Source: JAJDFU01 sp964641965
GTDB taxonomy: Bacteria > Bacteroidota > Bacteroidia > Chitinophagales > Saprospiraceae
DNA length: 64,000 bases
Assembly (NCBI GenBank): GCA_964641965.1
Contig: CAZXLD010000001.1
Coordinates: forward strand, 124,001-188,000
Direction: 5' to 3'
The notes under the pieces were generated by a model. The model ran no database searches and had not been told where the DNA came from. It saw only the letters and a program-made list of their open reading frames with translations. A program made the position numbers and the translations under genes. Positions 1-8,487 of the stretch are shown here, piece by piece. Position 1 is the stretch's first letter. Each line of letters starts with the position of its first letter.

Positions 1-1067
1 GGTAGGTCGAGCATCAAAAGGCGAATAATCAATAATAACCCCAGCCCTATTCCGGCGGCCCATTGAATAGAGCGTTGCATACGCGGTTTATCTTGCACGT
101 ATCCAAACAACAAAAGCGATAGTGGAAATGCGATAAGTGCAGTCCATTGAGGTTCAATGTGCCCCCTCAGGGTGAAGGGGAGAAAAAAGAGCCAGAACCC
201 ATAAATCAAAAACCGATAGGTACGATCCAATTGTCGCTGAACGGGATGATCTGGTGCAGGCTTTTTAATCAGAGCGATCACCATAAAGGGAAAAACGAAG
301 GGGTTGAAAATGACCAATTGATTGATCAGGTAAGTGATCGGGTCTTTCAGCTCGAAAGCTTCGCTCCGGCTAATAAGGTGATATTTGATCGATGGGAAAC
401 CATACTCGATTTGCCAGAGAAGATGTGGTAAAAAAGCCAGTACACCAATACCGGTCGCCAGGTAAAACTTGGGGTCGCGTATCAATCTGAGATTCGATAG
501 GAAAACGAAACCTATAACGAGAATACCGTGGTATTTGCTGTACAACAAGGCCGCTGCACACAAGCCTAAGCCTATCGCATAAAGGGCAGACGCTTCCTCC
601 AAGTACCTTTTGTACAACCACAAGAACAGTATGGTGAAAAACATGAGGGGCGGATCGGGTGTGGTAATAAACCCATAAACATGTAGGAAAGGAAGGGCAA
701 GCAGGATTGCAAAGAAAGTAACCAGTTTTCCTTGCTGTCTGGGACTACCCGCTAACAACCAAAGGAGAAAAAGGCTTCCGGTAGACAGCAATACGGTCAT
801 CAAACGCACGCCAAGCTCATCGTCCAAGAGGAGGTCACTCAAAAAGATAAGCAATGCTACGGCAGGAGGATGGTCAAAGTAGCCCCAGTCGAGCTGAAGC
901 GCATATAACCAGTAGTAGGGTTCATCTTCCTCCAGCTGGGTCAAGGCTGCCTGCATCAGATTAAGCAGTAACCAACCAGCTAATACCCACAACAATAGGG
1001 AGGGCCATCTGGATTTAACCGATCGATCAGATTCGGGATCAGGAAGGGTAGCGCCTGTACCAGGCAT
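1..1067 (-). CDS. GT39/PMT-like membrane glycosyltransferase (3' end off the window)
   Basis: The frame is open from ATG at 1067 to the window edge (355 codons, C-terminus missing). After a polar N-terminus of about 20 residues there is one hydrophobic segment, then the loop EEDEPYYW (residues 46-53) and GYFDHPP (62-68). This is the typical first periplasmic loop of GT39/GT83 (ArnT/PMT_2) transferases, in which an acidic pair binds the lipid-phosphate sugar donor. At least eight further hydrophobic stretches follow. The family transfers sugars from polyprenyl-phosphate carriers to lipids or proteins at the outer face of the inner membrane. The acceptor cannot be told from sequence. It is divergent from gap across about 200 bp. 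Family call is confident; substrate unknown. Confidence 0.8.
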   Translation of the reverse strand, partial: MPGTGATLPDPESDRSVKSRWPSLLLWVLAGWLLLNLMQAALTQLEEDEPYYWLYALQLDWGYFDHPPAVALLIFLSDLLLDDELGVRLMTVLLSTGSLFLLWLLAGSPRQQGKLVTFFAILLALPFLHVYGFITTPDPPLMFFTILFLWLYKRYLEEASALYAIGLGLCAAALLYSKYHGILVIGFVFLSNLRLIRDPKFYLATGIGVLAFLPHLLWQIEYGFPSIKYHLISRSEAFELKDPITYLINQLVIFNPFVFPFMVIALIKKPAPDHPVQRQLDRTYRFLIYGFWLFFLPFTLRGHIEPQWTALIAFPLSLLLFGYVQDKPRMQRSIQWAAGIGLGLLLIIRLLMLDL

Positions 1068-1089
1068 GATGATTTATTTTTTAGCGGAG

Positions 1090-1097
1090 CAAAACTA
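1090..1097 (-). promoter_or_regulatory. candidate Bacteroidota -7 box
   Basis: On the minus strand this reads TAGTTTTG, a full match to the Bacteroidota TAnnTTTG -7 consensus. It ends 22 bases before the ATG at 1067. No convincing -33 TTG lies at the expected spacing, so this is only a candidate promoter for the glycosyltransferase. Confidence 0.35.
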
Positions 1098-1274
1098 AGG
1101 GTTTCTATACGAAGGCGAATGTAGAAATCAGAATTATACGCAGGGTTCTTCCAGCGGTATTTACAATGGAGAACCTTACCCAAACTACAGGTATTGTATC
1201 ATCCCTTTCGTACCTGAAAAATGATATTTTATGAGCGCTTAATTTATCCGTTTAAACATATACCCATATTCATC

Positions 1275-2285
1275 ATGCCAAAAATTGCTATCAATGGGAT
1301 GGGCCGGATTGGCCGAGCTGCCCTTAAAGTTATCATGGATACCCCCGAACTAGAGTTGGTAGGGGTAAACGACATTGCGCCCAAAGACAATATTGCCTAC
1401 CTGCTTCAGTACGACACCGTTTACGGTATTTACGAGCATCCGGTGAAAGTAGAAGGGGATAAGCTGCATATTGGCGAGCATGTTATCCATTTTTCCAACG
1501 AGAAAGATCCTACCCAGCTGCCCTGGGGCCAACTGGGAGCAGAATACGTGATCGAGAGTACGGGCGTATTCACCAAGCAGGAAGATGCGGAAAAGCACAT
1601 TCAGGCAGGTGCCAAGACTGTTCTGATCTCCGGACCTACCAAGAGTGTAGATACGCCTACGGTAGTGCATGGCGTGAATACCAAGGATGGCTTTACCAAT
1701 GTCTTCTCGTGTGCCAGTTGTACGACTAACAATATTAGCCCGGTTGTTGAGGTATTAGGACGTGAAATTGGGATTGAAAAGGCCATTATGACCACGGTAC
1801 ATGCCTACACGGCTTCCAACCGGATGGTGGACCTTCCGAGTAAAAAGAACTTTCGCATGGGCCGGGCCGGAGCTGCCAATTTAGTACCAACCAGCACAGG
1901 TGCTGCCATCGCGACCACAAAAGCAATGCCACAGTATGAAGGTCGCTTTGATGGTGTTGCTATTCGGGTGCCTATTCCTGTTGGATCCATCTCAGATATG
2001 ACATTCGTGATGTCCAGAAAGGTGACTGTTGATGAGGTGAACGAAATTCTGGAACGGGAGGCCAATACGGATCGCTACAAAGGGATTTTGGGGGTCACCA
2101 GAGATCCTATCGTATCTTCTGATGTGATCAAAAATCCGCATGCCTCCATCGTGGATCTGGGGCTTACCCGGGTTGTGGGCGGAGACTTGCTCAAAGTAAT
2201 GAGCTGGTATGATAACGAATGGGGGTTTACTAACCAGATGATTCGCCAAATCCTGGAAATGGCCGGTGTGGAACAGCCTGCCTGA
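1275..2285 (+). CDS. gap: glyceraldehyde-3-phosphate dehydrogenase (type I)
   Basis: Catalyses phosphorylating oxidation of glyceraldehyde-3-phosphate with NAD in cytosolic glycolysis and gluconeogenesis. From ATG 1275 the protein has 336 residues, the usual family length, and begins with the Rossmann motif INGMGRIGR. An earlier in-frame ATG at 1221 would add 18 residues not seen in the family, so it is rejected. Asp33 in VNDI fits NAD rather than NADP use. SCASCTTNN places the catalytic cysteine at Cys149, the classical number, and the partner His is in TTVHAYT. The C-terminal SWYDNEWGF motif is complete. It is monocistronic, with a bidirectional terminator just downstream. Very sure. Confidence 0.97.
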   Translation: MPKIAINGMGRIGRAALKVIMDTPELELVGVNDIAPKDNIAYLLQYDTVYGIYEHPVKVEGDKLHIGEHVIHFSNEKDPTQLPWGQLGAEYVIESTGVFTKQEDAEKHIQAGAKTVLISGPTKSVDTPTVVHGVNTKDGFTNVFSCASCTTNNISPVVEVLGREIGIEKAIMTTVHAYTASNRMVDLPSKKNFRMGRAGAANLVPTSTGAAIATTKAMPQYEGRFDGVAIRVPIPVGSISDMTFVMSRKVTVDEVNEILEREANTDRYKGILGVTRDPIVSSDVIKNPHASIVDLGLTRVVGGDLLKVMSWYDNEWGFTNQMIRQILEMAGVEQPA

Positions 2286-2320
2286 TGGGATTGGGACTTC
2301 GTGCAGGTCAAAACCTATGA

Positions 2321-2356
2321 AAAAAGCCTCTTGGAATACATCCAGGAGGCTTTTCT
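2321..2356. terminator. bidirectional rho-independent terminator
   Basis: Five A's precede a 10-bp stem (2326-2335 pairing with 2341-2350, one G-T wobble) with a 5-base loop, followed by TTTTCTT. Because A's precede and T's follow the stem, it can end transcripts of both gap (+) and the convergent thioredoxin-like gene (-). Confidence 0.85.
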
Positions 2357-2377
2357 TATTCTTACTGATGGGGGCAT

Positions 2378-2923
2378 TTATAGTTTCCCATCAAAGGTTT
2401 TTTGGAAGGCATCCCACTTTTCGGTGAGGTAGTGCTCATCTCCGAAATAGGTGGCAATTGGGAGAAAGCTTTCCGGAGGATGATAGCCGGGTACCGGGGA
2501 GAGCAACTGCAGGTCCTCATTCAAAAAGACGACGGTCGGATAGCTCATTTTACCCTGTAGTAAGCCGGCAGCTAATTCATGATAGCCTCTCCGCCCCTGC
2601 GGAATATACTTGAAGGTCTGGCCATTAAAAACAATATCTTCCCTTTGTTCAGCATTCAGCTTGATCATATAAAATTTCTCCTGCATGTACTTGGCAATGG
2701 TCGGATGGCTAAAGGTCTTTTGGTCCATTACCTTACACCAACCACACCAGTCTGTGTATACGTCGACGAATAGCTTTTTTGGGTTCGGATCGTTTTGAGC
2801 TTTTTCAATTGCCTCTTCCCAAGTCAGCCAATTTACTTCTACCACCTCCTCAACGGGATGGCTGGAAGTAAAAAGCAGCAGCGGGAGAAGCAGAGCAAAA
2901 AAGCGGAGGGCTTTATAGTTCAT
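2378..2923 (-). CDS. secreted thioredoxin-like protein (Thioredoxin_7/DUF255-like)
   Basis: 181 residues with a cleavable signal peptide (residues 1 to about 20) and one thioredoxin fold. The redox motif is TDWCGWCK, with Cys60 and Cys63; the cis-proline loop is SYPTVVFL. It should act in the periplasm as a disulfide oxidoreductase. The WCGWCK form is typical of the DUF255-like/Thioredoxin_7 group often found in Bacteroidota envelopes. Its ATG at 2923 lies 120 bp downstream of the TonB-receptor gene on the same strand, with its own -7 box, so it may be transcribed both separately and by read-through. A role in delivering electrons to the Cys-rich proteins encoded upstream is possible but only an inference. 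Confidence 0.85.
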   Translation of the reverse strand: MNYKALRFFALLLPLLLFTSSHPVEEVVEVNWLTWEEAIEKAQNDPNPKKLFVDVYTDWCGWCKVMDQKTFSHPTIAKYMQEKFYMIKLNAEQREDIVFNGQTFKYIPQGRRGYHELAAGLLQGKMSYPTVVFLNEDLQLLSPVPGYHPPESFLPIATYFGDEHYLTEKWDAFQKTFDGKL

Positions 2924-2949
2924 AACTTGTAATTTCTTGAATACTCGTA

Positions 2950-2957
2950 CAAAAGTA
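2950..2957 (-). promoter_or_regulatory. candidate -7 box for the thioredoxin-like gene
   Basis: Minus strand TACTTTTG matches TAnnTTTG exactly and ends 26 bases before the ATG at 2923. A TTG lies 26 bases further upstream, longer than the usual 19-21, so the -33 element is not convincing. Confidence 0.45.
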
Positions 2958-3043
2958 ACGCTTAGCCTGCAGTTTAGGTCTTACAAAATCATTAAGATTC
3001 GTTAAAACGGTACATGAAGGACACTCCACGGGCAAATCTTTTC

Positions 3044-5284
3044 CTATCGTATTTTTAATCGGACTCCGGCATATACATTTCGGCCAAAAATAGGCCCCCA
3101 GACGAGGGAAGCATCAAAAAACGGACCGAATGGGTCATCAGCTGCCAGGATTGGATTAAGCTGTCGGAAATTAAACAGGTTTTCTACGCCTACATAAACA
3201 TCAAGCCGTTCCTTCCAGGTTTTTCGGATTTGCATATTCACGGTTATGAAGTCCGGAGAACGTTCTTCCAATTGATAAGCAGTAGGATTACTGGCAGTCC
3301 TTGGAATGCGTTTGGCTCCATGCCAGTTTAGGGTTCCATCGAATGCCCAGTAGGTGCGGGTGCGGTATTCCAGATTCAAAAAACTTCGGTGCGCAGCTAC
3401 AAAGGGTTTCTGAAGCAGTTCCCCGGTATAGGTAGTCTTGAGGTCATACCATCGATAAGCAATCCGGACATCCAATCGTTTAATCAATTCGTAGTCGAGT
3501 TGGACTTGAATACTGTTGGCAAATGACCTCCCATCCAAATTGTAGAACAAGGCTTGTTGAGGGCTTTGGTCCAGATCTACTACGATCTGATTTTGAAACT
3601 GGGTCCGGTAAAGGTCTACCGTAAAGGTCCCATTTCGATAATCCAATCGAAAATCCTGAGTGAAATTGAATCCAAAATTCCAGGCTACTTCCGCATCCAA
3701 GCCATAAGGTGTATTTTCCCTTTCGCTCCGCACAATTAGTTGCCGGGCACTCGCCAGCAACCCAATATTTTCTGAGAAAATATTGGCTGTTCGTTGTCCC
3801 CTCCCTGCTGAAACGCGAAAGGCCGTTTTTTCAAAGGGAGCATATCTGAAGTGCATCCGGGGAGTGATAAAAGCACCAAACTGATTGTGATAATCGGCTC
3901 GCAAGCCTAACACCAAGGTTACCTTATCCAGGTACTTGTAGGTATACTCTCCCCAAACGCCTGGCACCCATTCGATCCGGTCCCAGGGGGTGTCGCCTAA
4001 TTGTTCGATGTAGTTATCGTATTGGAAGCTGGCACCTACCCGATATTGGTGGGCGGTAGTGCCGATCAGACTTTCAAACAATAGGTTAGTATAGGCGGAA
4101 AACTGGTCAGCCTGGTATTGTTGAAGCCCAAAGAAGGCATCCTGCTGCTGGATGGAGCCATTCACTTGCAAGCCTATGCTGGTCCCTGGCCTGGATAGGA
4201 ATACTTTTCCGATTTTTGCCCACCCTTCGTACCGGTTCAATCGGTTTTCCATACCCCAGATCGTGGTAGAACCTTGGTCTTGCCGAGGGCGAAAATCAGT
4301 TTGGCCGGAAAAATAATCCTGCCAGCTGCCTTTAACACCGAATTGAGCTTCCAATCCGTCCGCCCCTGCATATTTCCAACGGTTCAGAACCGTAGCTGTG
4401 TAGCCCAATGGCGCATCAAGGAACCCATCTTGGTTTCGGTCGTGCCGGAAATAGTGGAATTTCCCATGAGACAAGATACCGGTTGACCACTTTTCATTGA
4501 GTTCATGCCGCCAATGCAAATTCCCCTCGGTGCGGGTCAATTCATTGCCGTATAAATTGAACAGCCATTTTTCGCCGCTTTCCGGCTTCTTTAATTCCAC
4601 ATTAATCTGGCCGGCAATACTTTCGAATCCATTGGCGACTGTTCCCATGCCCTTACTGAGCTGAATACTCTGGATCCAGGTACCTGGGATGAGCCCTAGA
4701 CCGTAGATGGCTGAAAAGCCTCGAATATCGGGGATACTTTCCCGGGTGAATTGGGTATAGGGTCCGGCCAATCCCAATAATTGTATCTGCCTGGTCCCAG
4801 TGATGGCATCTGTGAAGGAAACATCTATGGATGGATTGGTTTCAAAGCTTTCGGATAAATTGCAGCAAGCCGCTTTGAGTAATTCCCGCTCACTAATCTG
4901 TTCGACTTTTAACGGGTTCAGGTAGGAAATGGAAGTTGATTTTTGCCGATGGCTAACCTCTACAGCGTTCATTGTGTAACCTTCTCGGAGATACACCTTC
5001 AATGGGGTGGCACCCGAGACGATAATGGTATCTGAAGTGTAGCCAACGTAGCTGACAATCAACTTTGATCCGCTCTTGGGGATATTCATTTTAAATGCGC
5101 CCTCCTGATCCGTTGAAACGCCGGCGGAGCCATCGATCAGCTGCAAGGTGGCGCCTACCAAGGGCAAGGAATCCTGGGAGTTGGTAATTTCATAAACATG
5201 CCCCCGAACCGTCAATTGGCCCAGAATAATGTTAATGGCTAGCAATTGACATGCAATTGCTAGCCCAATCTTTATGTTACCCAT
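3044..5284 (-). CDS. TonB-dependent outer-membrane receptor with carboxypeptidase-like N-terminal domain
   Basis: 746 residues: signal peptide (1 to about 22), a CarboxypepD_reg-like beta-sandwich (about 25-110), a plug domain from about 115 (containing a Cys-Cys pair in KAACCNLSESFET), and a long beta-barrel ending in an aromatic/Arg-rich terminal strand. It is an energy-dependent importer in the outer membrane. It is three bases downstream of the HMA-protein gene, itself 51 bases downstream of a HYC_CC_PP protein gene. Such three-gene sets in Bacteroidota are usually taken to handle copper or another soft metal. The metal is inferred from the HMA partner, not visible in the receptor. Family call is confident. 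Confidence 0.92.
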   Translation of the reverse strand: MGNIKIGLAIACQLLAINIILGQLTVRGHVYEITNSQDSLPLVGATLQLIDGSAGVSTDQEGAFKMNIPKSGSKLIVSYVGYTSDTIIVSGATPLKVYLREGYTMNAVEVSHRQKSTSISYLNPLKVEQISERELLKAACCNLSESFETNPSIDVSFTDAITGTRQIQLLGLAGPYTQFTRESIPDIRGFSAIYGLGLIPGTWIQSIQLSKGMGTVANGFESIAGQINVELKKPESGEKWLFNLYGNELTRTEGNLHWRHELNEKWSTGILSHGKFHYFRHDRNQDGFLDAPLGYTATVLNRWKYAGADGLEAQFGVKGSWQDYFSGQTDFRPRQDQGSTTIWGMENRLNRYEGWAKIGKVFLSRPGTSIGLQVNGSIQQQDAFFGLQQYQADQFSAYTNLLFESLIGTTAHQYRVGASFQYDNYIEQLGDTPWDRIEWVPGVWGEYTYKYLDKVTLVLGLRADYHNQFGAFITPRMHFRYAPFEKTAFRVSAGRGQRTANIFSENIGLLASARQLIVRSERENTPYGLDAEVAWNFGFNFTQDFRLDYRNGTFTVDLYRTQFQNQIVVDLDQSPQQALFYNLDGRSFANSIQVQLDYELIKRLDVRIAYRWYDLKTTYTGELLQKPFVAAHRSFLNLEYRTRTYWAFDGTLNWHGAKRIPRTASNPTAYQLEERSPDFITVNMQIRKTWKERLDVYVGVENLFNFRQLNPILAADDPFGPFFDASLVWGPIFGRNVYAGVRLKIR

Positions 5285-5287
5285 CGG

Positions 5288-5665
5288 TCAATGTTTTTGA
5301 ACACCGTCCCGATAGGCACAGCAATCCGGGAGTTTACGGTAGGCTTCTTCTGTCGCTTTGTGCAAAGGAGTATCATGGCCTGCTTTGGCTATTTCGACCT
5401 GAATCGAGTCTAGGCTGATCTTATCAGCTCTAAAGACCACCTTGAGATTGCCGTTGTCTTTATTCCATTCGGCCAATTTGACCCCTTTGATTAAAGCGGC
5501 ATTTTCGATGCGATCCTTGCACATGGCGCATAGCCCGGAAACCTTGAATTCTTCGGTTTGAATCTCTTTTTTATCGCTGAGTTGGTTGGATTGAGCGGTA
5601 AGAAAGGAAGAGCAAAATAAGAATAGTGCTAAACTGACAAACTTGATATTGAACATGATGATCAT
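5288..5665 (-). CDS. periplasmic heavy-metal-associated (HMA) domain protein
   Basis: 125 residues: signal peptide (to about residue 25, ending LTAQS), then a small ferredoxin-like HMA fold with the metal-binding loop GLCAMCKD (Cys46, Cys49), and a Cys-Cys pair in the tail (PDCCAYR). HMA domains bind Cu+, Zn or Hg through CxxC; this one should act outside the inner membrane as a chaperone or sensor for the TonB receptor whose gene follows after 3 bases. ATG at 5665 is used, but ATG at 5656 (MFNIK) gives an equally good signal peptide. Function in metal handling is well supported by the domain; the metal is not. Confidence 0.85.
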   Translation of the reverse strand: MIIMFNIKFVSLALFLFCSSFLTAQSNQLSDKKEIQTEEFKVSGLCAMCKDRIENAALIKGVKLAEWNKDNGNLKVVFRADKISLDSIQVEIAKAGHDTPLHKATEEAYRKLPDCCAYRDGVQKH

Positions 5666-5716
5666 CTATGGAATGACGAAATAAATGAGTTACGCTTTGA
5701 AAACGATTCATTTAAA

Positions 5717-6103
5717 TCAACCATAGAGTGTAAGGGCATGGTACCAAATCCGGGCTTGTTTTCCTGCCTGAGGTGGGGGTTCCGGCTTTAGGTTGAAATT
5801 AGCCTTATGAATACACCCACCGGACTCCAGGGTTGGCGGATAGGTAATTAAAGGTGTAAAAGCAGGAATGCTAATCAACAAGGAGGAGGTTGCCAATTGT
5901 TGATCCGCCTCGAAATCGAGTTCGACCTGTTTATCGTCGCAACATCCGGGCGGAACATCAAAAACGTCGCAGCAACAACCTTTAGGTGTGGCTGAGATCG
6001 TTACTTCTTCTACTTCCCCCATACAATAATGAATAGAGAAAGTGATTCCCAGCGTGAGCAGGAAGTAATAGATACAAAGCCCTATGACACCAATTTGTCG
6101 CAT
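5717..6103 (-). CDS. HYC_CC_PP family protein
   Basis: 128 residues with an N-terminal hydrophobic segment (about 5-24), then HYCMG (25-29), a CCC run (43-45) and PPGCCDD (51-57). This pattern defines the HYC_CC_PP family, a Bacteroidota group of unknown biochemical function, usually encoded next to HMA proteins and TonB receptors, as here. The cysteines and His25 look suited to metal binding in the periplasm. It is the first gene of the three-gene minus-strand operon. The 219-bp divergent region upstream (6104-6322) shows no full-consensus -7 box in this direction. Confidence 0.85.
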   Translation of the reverse strand: MRQIGVIGLCIYYFLLTLGITFSIHYCMGEVEEVTISATPKGCCCDVFDVPPGCCDDKQVELDFEADQQLATSSLLISIPAFTPLITYPPTLESGGCIHKANFNLKPEPPPQAGKQARIWYHALTLYG

Positions 6104-6322
6104 TTGTGCGAAGATATTAAAGGATTGGAGGCCTAGGTGTTAAAAAAAAGTTAGACTTAAAATTCGATTGGCAAGATGACAAGAGCCGCTTCGCGACGAA
6201 AGTATTTTCTTGCCTGACAATTTCATGAATAGCATGTAAGGTTCGATGCTCAATTGCTGAGGGAAAGACCACCATTCTATCCTGTCAGTCTACGAAACAT
6301 TAATTAATCTAAACCTTTTGAA

Positions 6323-7987
6323 ATGAGGACATTTTTGACACTTCTATTTATACTTACCCTCACAGGTGTTGCACTTGGGCAATCCTTGTTCAATCCAGTT
6401 GAATTTACCTACACCTCTCCAGTTAAAAGCGCATTAGCGGAACGCCAGGAGATGCGCGCGCTGAGGATTGAACAAAGAAATAAAACGAGCGTATTAGCAA
6501 AATCCAGAATTCCCCAAATCGAATTTGCGGCGGTAGTAGGCAGGAATTCCAGGAATGATCAGGTTGTTCAATTTGATAGTTCAGTTGCCTTCCAAATATT
6601 ACCGGGAGGGGCGCGGGAAAACAGTTCGAAGGTAGAATATACATATACCCCTGAAGGGTTGGTGGCTGAAGAAGCAGAATTTACGTGGGTTAATAATCAG
6701 TGGGTAGGAGACGATCGAGCTACCTTCACCTACGACGACCAGGGAAATCCAACCGAAATTATTTCATTCATATGGGATTCCAATTCAAGTGACTGGGCCT
6801 TCTTCAGTCGCAACTCAATTGCCTACAATGCCAGCAGTTTGCCGGTTTCAGATTCCAGCTTTTTGTGGAATCCAACCATGCAAGCCTTCGTTCCGAACGA
6901 GGCAGTAGCATTTCAGTACGATCAAAATGGTAACCAAACAGAATCTGTAGTGTCTTCCTGGGACGGTATTTCTGAAACCTTCTTTCTGGAGTTTCAGCTT
7001 CTGGCTACTTACAACCAGCTGGGAGACCCTTTATCTTTCACCTTTAATGTACGCGATACAGCCAATGGTGTTTGGGTTACAGAAGGTAATGATGAAATAA
7101 CCTATAATCTTAATGGGGCTCAGGAAGTGGTAGTTTCCCAGATTAATGAAGGAGGGATGCTGGTAAATAATTTCCGAACCACTTCTATGCTGGATGGCAA
7201 TGACAATCTCACCGAGATCGTGTTTGATGCCTGGAATGGGGCATCTTGGGAGCCTCAGGGCAGAGAGGTTATCACCTATAATCAGGACAATAACCTGTTG
7301 ACTGACACCGCTTTTTTCTGGAATGGGGCTATTTGGATTCCGGAATTTACCCAGCTTAACAAGTACAATGGTTCCGGTTATGTAGAGGAAAATACCACCT
7401 CTATACTCATCGATACGGCAATGCAGACCCTTACCCCAGAGTTTCAGGCCTTGTATCAATACGATCCGCTAGGCAACCCAACTCGCGAAGAATATTATGT
7501 ATACGATGCGATTGGTGGTGCTTTTGAAAACGATATCAATTTTATTTACACCTATGATATTGATCAGCCGGTTGAAGGGATTCAAGCTCCTGAATTCTTT
7601 ATTTCCAATTTGATTCCGGACTTCAGTGGACAAACCGTAAGCCAACCCCTGACGACAACTATAGCATTTTCAGATAATATGGGTAACGATGACCCTATTC
7701 AAGAAATAGCCTATTTCTACAGCGACCTGGTTACCAGTACAAGGAATGCCTTTACACTGGAAGCTAAAATTTATCCAAATCCTACTTCTGATTTTATAAC
7801 CATTGATTGGGAGACCAACGGGAAGCCTGCATTTTTTGAGCTGTTTGACCTTCAAGGCAGACAAGTACTAAATCAGCAAGTATTTGGAAATAGCCAGATT
7901 TTCATAGGAGACCTGAGTGAAGGTGTTTATTTTTTCCGACTGACAGAAGAAGGCCAGGCTGCTTCCGGGAGGGTCCTTATTTACTAA
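6323..7987 (+). CDS. T9SS-exported protein made of about ten 30-residue YD-like repeats
   Basis: 554 residues. Signal peptide to about residue 20 (ALGQ). Residues about 104-407 consist of roughly ten tandem units of 29-32 residues with the consensus tYd..GN.tE....W......W.p..r. The C-terminus (from about residue 480, YPNPTSDFITIDW) is a type A sorting domain for the type IX secretion system, ending in the usual short basic/aromatic strand. It should be exported and attached to, or released from, the cell surface. No catalytic motif is visible; the repeats resemble YD-type beta-hairpin repeats, suggesting an adhesive or structural role. Monocistronic, with a terminator downstream. Function unknown. 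Confidence 0.85.
   Translation: MRTFLTLLFILTLTGVALGQSLFNPVEFTYTSPVKSALAERQEMRALRIEQRNKTSVLAKSRIPQIEFAAVVGRNSRNDQVVQFDSSVAFQILPGGARENSSKVEYTYTPEGLVAEEAEFTWVNNQWVGDDRATFTYDDQGNPTEIISFIWDSNSSDWAFFSRNSIAYNASSLPVSDSSFLWNPTMQAFVPNEAVAFQYDQNGNQTESVVSSWDGISETFFLEFQLLATYNQLGDPLSFTFNVRDTANGVWVTEGNDEITYNLNGAQEVVVSQINEGGMLVNNFRTTSMLDGNDNLTEIVFDAWNGASWEPQGREVITYNQDNNLLTDTAFFWNGAIWIPEFTQLNKYNGSGYVEENTTSILIDTAMQTLTPEFQALYQYDPLGNPTREEYYVYDAIGGAFENDINFIYTYDIDQPVEGIQAPEFFISNLIPDFSGQTVSQPLTTTIAFSDNMGNDDPIQEIAYFYSDLVTSTRNAFTLEAKIYPNPTSDFITIDWETNGKPAFFELFDLQGRQVLNQQVFGNSQIFIGDLSEGVYFFRLTEEGQAASGRVLIY
6632..7543 (+). repeat. tandem 30-codon protein repeats, about ten units
   Basis: Approximate unit boundaries follow the recurring (T/A)YD or TYN plus GN pattern about every 90 bases. 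DNA identity between units is low, so they are old, diverged repeats visible mainly at protein level. Units 6 and 9 are the most degenerate. Confidence 0.7.
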
Positions 7988-8041
7988 GCGAATAATCAAA
8001 TAGCCCTTCGGGATTTACTCGTTTTTGTACCGAAAAGAAAA

Positions 8042-8077
8042 AGAGCCGACATTCTACGGAACGCCGGCTCTTCATTT
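8042..8077. terminator. bidirectional rho-independent terminator
   Basis: AGAGCCG (8042-8048) pairs with CGGCTCT (8065-8071), loop 16 bases, with A-rich sequence before and TCATTTT after. It sits between the stop of the repeat protein (+) and the stop of the small helical protein (-). Confidence 0.7.
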
Positions 8078-8095
8078 TCCAAATCAATCGACTGA

Positions 8096-8434
8096 TCAAG
8101 CAATGAATGCTTGAAACTGATCAACCTGCTGATTAAAGTTATTCAGGAACGCTTGAATTTCATCTTGAAGTTTCCGGGTTGCTTCCGGGTCCGATTGATG
8201 TTTTTCCCGATCCTGAAGAATTAACTTGTAGCGGAAGTTGTCGATCTGTTCCAAGTTTTTGATCAAGGTTTCCCGATGCTCATTCAGCTTGGATAAGAAG
8301 GTGACCGAAGCACCTGTTGGAAGTGCATCCAACAGTTCAGTCTGCATTTGGAGAATTTGTTCCTGGCAGCTGGTCAATTTGGCAAACCACTGCTGCAAGG
8401 TGCTTGTTTGGTTGGTTAGGACTTGAGCACTCAT
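8096..8434 (-). CDS. small helical protein of unknown function
   Basis: 112 residues, no signal peptide and no membrane segment, almost entirely predicted helix (Gln/Leu/Asn/Glu-rich, with heptad-like hydrophobic spacing in about 10-60 and 80-110). No catalytic motif is recognised. It lies 53 bases downstream of the EF-G paralogue on the same strand and shares the terminator at 8042-8077, so co-transcription is likely. ATG at 8434 is the only sensible start. I do not recognise the family. Coding status is supported by operon position and normal composition. Confidence 0.65.
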   Translation of the reverse strand: MSAQVLTNQTSTLQQWFAKLTSCQEQILQMQTELLDALPTGASVTFLSKLNEHRETLIKNLEQIDNFRYKLILQDREKHQSDPEATRKLQDEIQAFLNNFNQQVDQFQAFIA

Positions 8435-8487
8435 ACGTTCGGTTTTAAAAAACTACAGCGATTAACTACCGAGGGAGAAAAGCCACT

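Noticed and set aside
1221..1274. N-terminal extension of gap from an earlier ATG
   Set aside because: The 18 extra residues have no counterpart in the GAPDH family, and numbering from 1275 puts the catalytic Cys at the classical 149.
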